Source: Volutella citrinella
Lineage: Eukaryota > Ascomycota > Sordariomycetes > Hypocreales > Nectriaceae
Length of the DNA: 64,000 nt
Direction: 5' to 3'
NCBI GenBank assembly: GCA_034401135.1
Contig: JAWZSP010000005.1
Coordinates: 124,001 to 188,000, forward strand
Position 1 is the first letter of the stretch. Each line of letters starts with the position of its first letter. The notes beneath the pieces are model-generated. The model had not been told where the DNA came from, ran no database searches, and worked only from the letters and a program-made list of their open reading frames with translations. This document shows positions 56,903-64,000 of the stretch, piece by piece. A program made the position numbers and the translations under genes.

Positions 56903-58333
56903 ATGCCTGGCACCATCTCAGAGACCGGAAGAGGCATCACAAAGTTCACCAATTGCCGCCTCGCTCATGGGGATGACCTTGTGACGGAGGACCTTTGGGT
57001 CAGTTCCGAGACTGGAAAAATCCTGTCAAGCCAGGCCACCTTTTTCGATTCAGGTGCTATTCCTGATGAGGTTATTGATCTGGGAGGGCGCATCGTCTCT
57101 CCAGGCCTGATTGATGTGCAACTCAATGGTGCATTTGGCTTCAACTTTTCCACATTGCCAGATGACATTGCATCATACCCGAAGAGCCTAGCAGATGTAA
57201 ACAAACGCCTGCTCAGCACTGGCGTTACTTCCTATCTGCCGACGCTTACCACGCAGAAGCCTGAGCTGTATCAAAAGGTAGGTTCCTTGTTGAAGTGAAG
57301 AGAGGGAGGGTTATGTGTTGCTTCACGGCTGACAGAAACTCTAGGTGTTGCCGTATCTCGGCCCAGACAAGTCTGAATTGTCGAGCAATGGAGCCGAGTC
57401 CCTAGGCGCCCATGTTGAAGGACCTTTCCTTAGCCCTACCAAGAATGGCATCCATGACATCAACGTGATGCAGCGTGCCAATACCATGACAGATATCCAG
57501 AACTGTTATGGTGCGGAAAACCTGGGTGATCTGGCGAGAGAAACAACCGGTCCTTCTGGCAACATCGCTAAAATCACATTGGCTCCTGAAATCGCCAACA
57601 TGACAGAGCTTATCCCTGAACTTCGACGTCGTGGTATTGTGTGCTCTATCGGACACTCCGAGGCTACATATGAAGAAGCGTCGGCTGCTGTTTCTGCGGG
57701 AGCAACAATGATTACCCATTTATTCAATGCTATGAGGCCTCTTCATCATCGGAACCCAGGAATCTTTGGGGTTCTTGGCGTTTCTGGATCACAGCCAAAG
57801 CCATACTTTGGAATTATCGCCGATGGTATCCATCTTCATCCGACAGCTATCAAAATAGCCTTCAACACTCACCCGGATGGGTTTATCCTAGTAACGGATG
57901 CTATGCACCTCGTTGGCCTCCCAGATGGCGTTCACCCTTGGACAAACGGACAATTGGAGAGTAATATTGTCAAAGTCGGGCCACATCTCTACCTGGAAGG
58001 GACTGACAAGATTGCGGGGAGGTGAGTGCAAGTACACACAAATCCTGCTCAGATACACTAACAAGACATAAAAGCTCCATCACTCTAGTTGAGTGTGTTA
58101 ATAACTTTCTTGCTTGGACTGGTGCTGGTATTGGGAAAGCTCTCAGGACCGTCACATCAACACCAGCATCCATGCTCGGAGTCCAACATTCCAAGGGGAC
58201 CCTGCATCCAGGAGCAGACGCAGACTTGGTCATATTCTCTGAAAACAAAACCGATAACGGAGGAGTTCAGCTTGTGATTGATGAGGTATGGAAGCGAGGC
58301 TGCCGAGCTTATTCCAGCACTCTGGTAGTTTGA
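56903..58333 (+). CDS. nagA: N-acetylglucosamine-6-phosphate deacetylase (NagA)
   Basis: This metal-dependent amidohydrolase converts GlcNAc-6-P to GlcN-6-P and acetate, between MurQ and NagB in the pathway. Exons 56903-57277, 57345-58021 and 58075-58333 join to 436 codons. Visible residues are the metal ligand Glu in HVEGPFLSPTKNGIH, His in SIGHSEATYEE, His in THLFNAMRPLHHRNPG, the substrate contact DGIHLHP, and the catalytic Asp in LVTDAMHLVGLPDG. The small beta domain is formed by both ends (VIDLGGRIVSPGLIDVQLNG at the front, GADADLVIFSENKT at the back). The third exon restores KIAGSSITLVECVNNFLAW. It lies downstream of AnmK on the same strand; the promoter has three CGG-N5-CCG sites. Confidence 0.95.
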
Positions 58334-58455
58334 GTAGTAGTGACAGTATATGTACGCCTCGAGGTTGCGAGATGGGGCATTGACTTGTGGACAACGAAGA
58401 TCAGATACGGGACGGAATGCGAATACACAAAAGGACGTCCAATTCATGCTATTAA

Positions 58456-59589
58456 TTATCCTAGCACTACAGATGAATGCGGCTGGTCTTGCTTGATAGA
58501 TGCAGGCATGACCGGCTCCTCCCATGAGGTTACTTGTCGCCGCCTGGCCTGGTCGACCATTACGCGAAACAACTCGGGCAGCGGCCAGTCAGCCGCCCTG
58601 GCCATTGTGGGAACGACGCTCTGGAGGGCAAATGAGCAATACGGACCGGCCTCGAGGAACCAGGGCCGGCCGGTGGGGTCAATGCGGAAGTCGAACAAAC
58701 TATAGTCCCGACAGCCCATGGCGCGGTGGCTGCGACGAGCTGCTTCCCAGACGGGGGCGACGGCCGGGTCGTCCGTGTCGACAATCCAAGTGGAGCGGTC
58801 GGCCGATTGAGACTGGGACTGGGACTGGGGCTTTTGCATGGCTGCCTTGACCAGGTCTCCGGCGTCATTGCGGATGAGCTTGTCGGCCAGACTGCGGATG
58901 GGGTGCGTCGACGGGTCGAGGGCGTACTCCTCCAAGGGCAGACAATGCAGCTCGCCCTCAATCTCGAGGACGCCGCAGCGCACCTCTCGGCCGAGCTCGA
59001 TGTAGTCCTCGACCAGGACCCGGTCCGACACGGCAAAGGCGGCCGCCAGAGCGTCGGGGAAGCCGCCGGCGTCGCGGACCAGCGTAACACCGAGCGAGTT
59101 GTCGCTGTCGACGGCCTTGACCACGACCGGCGGCGACAGACTAGGCACATCGCCCGGGTACAGCAGCTCTGCATCAGGCACGTCGACGCCGGCTGCGGCC
59201 ACAATGGCGCGAGTGTGGGCCTTGTCGGCGGCGAGGGCCATGACGGCGCCCGTGTTGCCCACGTACGGCAGCCCCAGCAGGTCGAGCAGCGACCGGTAGC
59301 TGGTCATGCCGGGCAGACAGAACATCTGTGGCACCACAACGTCTGGCCGCATGGTCGCCAGGTGCTGGACGGCTTCCGTGGGGGGCCAGACCTTGGCCGA
59401 TGCCAGGGCCTCCTTGCTGGGGTCGGTGGGGAATCTCCAGCTGCCGCCAGGGGAGATAAATGCCAGCCGCATGGTGTAGCGTGCAGGGTCCGCCGTGGCC
59501 TCCCAGCAGTCGCGGGCGTAGAGCAGCGAGACGTCGGCCAGGAACGAGTCCGTGGGCGAGCCTGTGAGATGCAGTATTGTCAGTGGCAT
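58456..59589 (-). CDS. D-alanine-D-alanine ligase-like ATP-grasp protein
   Basis: This is an intronless, GC-rich gene of 377 codons for an ATP-grasp ligase related to bacterial Ddl. An N-terminal pre-ATP-grasp part has LPGMTSYRSLLDLLGLPYVGN followed by ALAADKAHTRAIVAAAGVDVPD. The ATP-grasp core has PPVVVKAVDSDNSLGVTLV and the glutamate-rich LVEDYIELGREVRCGVLEIEGE. The metal-binding end reads DFRIDPTGRPWFLEAGPYCSF, where the usual Ddl sequence is E-x-N followed by a PG-type loop. The acidic residue is kept but the asparagine position is not, so activity or substrate may differ. A QSQSQSQS run lies near residue 255. It is convergent with NagA. Its upstream region lacks a CGG-N5-CCG site. Bacterial transfer is possible but unproven. 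Confidence 0.82.
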   Translation of the reverse strand: MPLTILHLTGSPTDSFLADVSLLYARDCWEATADPARYTMRLAFISPGGSWRFPTDPSKEALASAKVWPPTEAVQHLATMRPDVVVPQMFCLPGMTSYRSLLDLLGLPYVGNTGAVMALAADKAHTRAIVAAAGVDVPDAELLYPGDVPSLSPPVVVKAVDSDNSLGVTLVRDAGGFPDALAAAFAVSDRVLVEDYIELGREVRCGVLEIEGELHCLPLEEYALDPSTHPIRSLADKLIRNDAGDLVKAAMQKPQSQSQSQSADRSTWIVDTDDPAVAPVWEAARRSHRAMGCRDYSLFDFRIDPTGRPWFLEAGPYCSFALQSVVPTMARAADWPLPELFRVMVDQARRRQVTSWEEPVMPASIKQDQPHSSVVLG

Positions 59590-60570
59590 TGGAGCAGATG
59601 TTGATGATTATTGCTTAGCAGAATGAGAGCGGTGTGAAAGTGGTATGAACGCAGTATGAGAGCAAAGGAGATAATCTGAAATACCAGATTATCAAGCTAG
59701 ATATTTGAGGCTTTACGGCCCATCAATCACAAAACCGATCATGGCCAATTTCAATTGCTCCGATCATCTTGCCCCACATCAGGCTTGTCTTACACAACGA
59801 TCGCAGATCGAGCACCGTGACGGGCGATTTCCATCCTGGAACAGCAGATCCACAGCTCCAGAGTTCAGTGCAAAAAGACCCTGCATGCGGCCTTCTTTGG
59901 TGGGCTGCGGAACAGATGATGTCACTGTCGCCATTCCCATTCCTCACGACATTTAGGCTCCACGTAGCGCCCTTGGCGCCCTCGCATCATATATCCGTGT
60001 AAATGCCAAGAATGCATGCCTAAATCAACGGATCATCGTTGTTCGAATGACTGGCAGTGTCTTGACTGTCAGCTCATTTTGGCAGTGCACTGAAACATCT
60101 GTATTGCAAGGTTGATGATGGCCTTCGTTGTTAACGAGAGGTACAGAGGCTGTAGATGGCAATGTGATTGCCTAGGCCCTGAATAGATCTGGGTTTGAGT
60201 TCCCTGTGCAAAATAAAATCGAATCCAGGCCATCTAGTGGGCGTTTTAGTTGCTGTGCGAGGTCAAGACGATGAAATCCCTCACTTCGTCCTTGACGTCG
60301 CACATCTCCCGTCTCTTACTCCACACAAGACGTGTCCATAGATCTCGATCAATTTTTATTTTGCATCCTTAATATAAATAGATGCAAGCACGCATTGGAC
60401 TGCCGTCACTCTCTTGTCGGCCCCACATTGATGTTGGCTGCGCCGCATCCCAAGGATGGCTGTGTTAAAGGACACCGTAATCTCAGTGTCTAGGCAGCAA
60501 GCAACTACGATCAAAACAGCGACACAGTCTCAATATGCCTTCGAAGTAGATTTTGAGTCGCCAAAACGCA
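59590..60570. other. Intergenic between divergent Ddl-like and Arf-like genes
   Basis: About 980 bp with two promoters and no supported gene. It includes the 9-bp inverted repeat at 59670-59693. A T-arm-like stretch near 60188-60205 is not accompanied by a tRNA fold. Confidence 0.5.
59670..59693. promoter_or_regulatory. Perfect 9-bp inverted repeat upstream of the Ddl-like gene
   Basis: GATAATCTG and CAGATTATC are separated by 6 bp (AAATAC), 81 bp upstream of the Ddl-like ATG. Each arm contains GATAA/TTATC, so a GATA-factor dimer site or a transcript hairpin is possible. Confidence 0.4.
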
Positions 60571-61496
60571 ATGTCGCAGTCTAAACTCCCCCAACAGCGC
60601 ACCTGGCTGGACTCGTTTCGCGATGCGCTGGCGTTTACTGGCCTCACGCGACTGACACCAAAGACGCTCACACACAGCTTCGGCAGTCTGCCACGGCGGC
60701 ATAGAATCTTACTCACAGGCTTGGATGCTTCAGGAAAGTCGACAATCTTGCTCAAACATTTAGCCAGCGGCATGGATGTCAAGTCATTCATACCGATGAT
60801 CGGGGTGTATATTGAGGCGCTTGAGCACGACAACGTCACCTTCTTCACACATGACGTTGGAGGGTGTGCCCCAGGATACTATAAACTGGTTGACAGAGCC
60901 ATGTATAGTCTCGCCGACGCCGTGGTCTACGTTGTCGATTCAAATGATGGTGACCGCAAATTAGAGGCCCGGGACGAGCTCATGATGGAAGGCTTGCTGG
61001 ACAAGACAGGCATGCGGCCGAATGTTCCTCTCCTCATTCTTGGCAACAAGCAAGATCTACCTGTAGGGCATCATAGATTCGCTCCACGCATTGGCTAATA
61101 CTTTTTGTCTCGTGCTTAGGGAGCGAAGCCAACAAACCAACTGGAGGAATTCTTCATAAGCAATATCTCAACGTCGGTCGGTAATCGGCCCACGGTGTGT
61201 CACGAGTGCGTACTAGGTACTCACAATAAGATACTAACCTTACTCTCCAGCACGTTGTCGGAACTATCGCGACTATCGGTGAGGGGGTAACGGAGGCTTT
61301 TGCTTGGTTATACGAGGTACTAGCAGTACAAGATGGAGAAAGCCTGGACTATGGCGAGAAGAGCACTCTCGATGACATTACAAATACAGGTGACCTCGAG
61401 CAAACAATCAACACCAAGATCGGGTCTATTCTTGCCACCTCAGGGCGAAGACTTGTTAGAGGTCAGGCTGTCACGGGTCCTTTGGGCGCTTCATGA
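60571..61496 (+). CDS. Arf-like small GTPase with altered switch regions
   Basis: This is an Arf/Sar-family small G protein. Exons 60571-61062, 61120-61194 and 61251-61496 join to 270 codons, longer than the usual 180. The P-loop is GLDASGKST, the G4 motif is NKQDLP, and YVVDSNDGDR matches Arf proteins. Two key positions differ. Switch I reads IPMIG where Arf proteins have the Mg-coordinating Thr in IPTIG. Switch II reads DVGGCAP where the catalytic Gln of DVGGQ is expected. The N-terminus starts MSQSK rather than MG, so there is no N-myristoylation site. A C-terminal extension of about 70 residues follows the GTPase fold. Membrane-traffic function is therefore uncertain; a GTP-locked or nucleotide-only binding role is possible (inference). 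Confidence 0.85.
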
Positions 61497-63747
61497 CGCT
61501 GCGAATACGACAACGATGCGAACGAAAACTATTTTCGCTAAATGAGGAAAAAGCTCCAAGGTCAGCGCCTGTCAAATTCTACTATGTAATTGGATTCAAA
61601 TGTGAGGGACTCAAAAATCAGCCAGCTGCAATTGAAAAGCTCGCCACTAAAGCACGTGGTGGCGTGGCTTCCAGGCTTCATGGGCATTTACCCTACAACG
61701 TCAACGTGACAAGGTTGGAATACCAGGTGGCCTCAACGTGGGCACAATGAACGAGATTGCTTGAGTTGGTTAGCTAGGAAAGCCTCGGCAGTCCGAGGTC
61801 TTCGGTATTCAGGCACCGTGCCGGAAACACAGTCAGTGGCCTAATACGTAATTATGAGACTGCCGCCGTCAACGTTGATTGCTCGCATCCTATCCAATGA
61901 CGCGGCTTGAGTATGAAGCTAAAGGTCTATCAATATCTAGCTCATGTGGATTGGTAAGTCAGATTGCCTTTCAGAGGGTGGCAGTTGTTTACGCCTATCT
62001 CCGAGTTGACAGGTTGGGGCTTGGTCTGAATAGCGTCAAATGATTCTTGTGCCCCGTCTGGAAATACGAAATCAACAATATTTAGGCTAATACTAGCTCC
62101 TCTGCTAGCATATTTCGAAATTACAATGCAAACCCGCTGCAATGTCGAGGGGACCGCCCAGGGCCAGTGACGTGTTCAGCTAGCCAGTGTGGAAGTAGGC
62201 TCCTTCGGCACTGCACACTTGGCTCCGCGACCCTGGCTGTTGTTTCGGCTAATCTCAGGCACACACTTGGGCAGAGAAAATCGGCGTTAACTGCGCCATT
62301 CCCGCTGTCAGGGATGCTAGTTGCTAGCGGCATCGCATCCAAAAGGGCAATGAGTGTCGTCGTGCTTCTTCCATAATGGTGAGGTAAGATTTTGGAGCCA
62401 CCCGGCAAACTGGTCCGACCAGAATGCCAGCTCTGCCAGCTGTTGGTTCGCGCCACTGTCCCAAGCGAGGGCTTCGAGCAGGGCTTTGTTCAAGGAACGC
62501 CTGTCTCCCTCTTCCCTGTCTTCTGGGTAGTACCCGGTTGGGCTGCAGGGATTAGAGGCCCCTCCCCACAACGTCTGTTCGCCGGCCCGTGTTTGTGGGC
62601 TGTGGGCTGTGGAAAGGGAAAAGAAGAAATGGAGGAGGGGATCAGCCCAGCGGCGAGATTGTATCGACTGGTGCGTTTCTTAAGATGGGTTTGCTATATT
62701 ATGTGTGCGTAGCATTCGAATAATTAACCCATCCAGTTATATGGTGTGAATGCGGAATTGGTGTGCCGCGGCCCGCCGAGGATGCAACCGGTTCGAGCAG
62801 CCCCAAGAGCCAGGGTTGAACCCGGCCGACGATGTGACCCTGGCATCTTCCGACCGGATACCGACCCCAAAACAAGGCGCCATCTCGAGGAAGGATCTTT
62901 AGCAAAACACCTCGCTTACTCTCCGCAAGGTTAATCGCTCATGGGGGTGCACATCGAAGGAAGCTCACATCGCATCGCGACACTCGTCGGTTCTGCTTGA
63001 TTGCTATGTTATGCCATCTGCTGCAGAAAGGATCGACAGTGTGTGCCTGATCAGGTCCAGAAGGGATGGTGATATCGTAAATATGCAGCCTGCGTATCAC
63101 GACTGTCTCAAACTCTCCCCCTTCCATATGCATCGGGCATTCCCAGTGTGGCAGTTCTTTGCGGCACCAGCACCACGAATCACATCGCACTGCGCCATAC
63201 ATTGGGGCAGCTGCAGCCAATGCCTGTCCGCGTCGTTCCTGATCTCGTTCTCTCAATGACATCCCTGCCCACGTCTGTGTGGACCCGTCAACCAGGTCTG
63301 TGGTTGGCGATAGCAGGGATGTGCCGACCACACAACTCCTGCAGCAAGTCCCAGTCACCTGGTGTCTGGACACAAGTCGCCCAGTGCAAATCCCACAAAG
63401 GTCTCCAAAACGTTCGATATAGATCCACAGCACAAGGGTCAGCATGGGCGGCTGCGTCGCAGTCGGGAAGGGGGCCGCTCTTTCGCTGCAGTCGCTCGGG
63501 GATGGGGGGGGGAACATTGGTGACGTGAAAAGGAAGGAAAAGTAGGGAGCGAGATGGCACTAATGCACATTTGAGCACTGGTTCGTCTGGTCTCTTCAGG
63601 AGACGCACATGTATTTGAGTCGACGGTCGAGCACCACACTGTCCACTCTTGTTGGAGCCGTTTTTTGTTTCCTGGAGCGTGGATTCCTGCAAACTCCAGA
63701 TATCGATCCATCTCCATGTCTAGAGAGGAGCACGGCTGCCGATCGTC
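61497..63747. other. Intergenic region, no supported gene
   Basis: About 2.25 kb. Several open frames of 60-190 codons exist on both strands (for example 62939-63517 minus), but none has a recognisable family or convincing intron structure, and their composition is Cys/Arg-rich as expected of chance frames. The promoter of the gene starting at 63748 lies at the end. Confidence 0.45.
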
Positions 63748-64000
63748 ATGTCTGCCCTCATAGGACAACCCCCGGCGACCCCGGATGATCTGAACATCAT
63801 TCGGGGCCTGCTGCGCGTCTACGGCCTTCCCACCACCAATGCGAGCCAAGGTTACCTGTACGCCATCAAGCGGCCCGCAAACCCACCGAATGAGTCCAAG
63901 CAGCCCGAGATCATCGCTGGAATGATCATCGTCATCCTTGCCATCGTTATCCCGACTGCTGCTAGAATCTGGATCCGCCTTAAGGATGCGACGGCCCGCG
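63748..64000 (+). CDS. Integral membrane protein, rhodopsin-like/PTH11-type, 5' part only
   Basis: The frame opens at ATG 63748 and is still open at the window end. After about 60 residues (MSALIGQPPATPDDLNIIRG... NESKQPE) comes the first membrane segment IIAGMIIVILAIVIPTAARIWIRL, followed by basic residues. This first helix, ending TAARIWIR, is typical of the large fungal family of rhodopsin-domain (SAT4/PTH11-like) membrane proteins. The rest lies outside the window. These proteins are candidate receptors, with few known ligands. Confidence 0.65.
   Translation, partial: MSALIGQPPATPDDLNIIRGLLRVYGLPTTNASQGYLYAIKRPANPPNESKQPEIIAGMIIVILAIVIPTAARIWIRLKDATAR

Noticed and set aside
48326..58333. 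Reading the NagA/NagB block as the ordinary fungal GlcNAc cluster
   Set aside because: MurQ and AnmK lie between them, and no GlcNAc kinase, Ngt1-like carrier or Ndt80-type regulator is present.
58560..59604. Long open frames in other phases over the Ddl-like gene
   Set aside because: Artifacts of high GC; only the minus-strand 58456-59589 frame has ATP-grasp motifs.
60170..60215. tRNA-like T-arm (gggtttgagttccc)
   Set aside because: No matching acceptor stem, D-arm or A box could be found around it.
62121..63692. Open frames of 110-192 codons on the minus strand
   Set aside because: Cys/Arg/Ser-rich translations without any recognisable domain; likely chance frames in GC-rich DNA.

Overview
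The window is from a filamentous ascomycete, most likely Pezizomycotina and probably Sordariomycetes/Hypocreales (inference). Genes carry short introns (about 41-85 nt) with GTRNGT-type donors and CTAAC-like branch points, and the families present are typical of such fungi: Zn2Cys6 regulators, ABCG/PDR and ABCC pumps, a siderophore-type MFS carrier and the start of a PTH11/rhodopsin-like receptor. Exon joins given below were worked out by hand and checked for frame unless stated otherwise.

Layout. 0-1.2 kb: the 3' part of a RecQ-type helicase. 1.8-15.5 kb: a nitrogen/peptide or amide-utilisation group (OPT transporter, RidA, ochratoxinase-like amidohydrolase, ACC-synthase-like PLP aminotransferase, Zn2Cys6 regulator, and two divergent S10 carboxypeptidases). 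16-36 kb: transport and secondary metabolism (ABCC pump, siderophore-type MFS carrier, an isocyanide synthase read in frame into a complete PDR pump, an HSL-type hydrolase, an acetyltransferase), then a DUF7730/F-box-like gene. 36.9-45.7 kb: two divergent paralogous secreted subtilases with long Ser/Thr-rich regions. 45.9-58.3 kb: a coherent amino-sugar pathway. 58.5-64 kb: a D-Ala-D-Ala-ligase-like ATP-grasp gene, a degenerate Arf-like GTPase, and the start of a receptor-like gene.

The two most striking systems are these. (1) A contiguous fungal set of AnmK (anhydro-MurNAc kinase), MurQ (MurNAc-6-P etherase), NagA and NagB, with an ACS-type MFS carrier and a Zn2Cys6 regulator. Together they would convert anhydro-N-acetylmuramic acid, a bacterial peptidoglycan fragment, to fructose-6-P. 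The four promoter regions of this block contain nine CGG-N5-CCG palindromes, five of them close to CGGATAAGCCGA, which looks like the operator of a pathway-specific zinc-cluster regulator. (2) A 20-exon, 1893-codon reading frame at 24844-31613 that joins an isocyanide synthase (Dit1/PvcA family) to a full-length PDR-type ABC exporter, beside a siderophore-type carrier. This suggests a synthesis-plus-export metallophore protein.

Also notable: four GC-AG introns in three genes, one at a position where the paralogue keeps GT; a tandem eight-cysteine module at the end of one subtilase; and an Arf-like protein that has lost both key switch residues.
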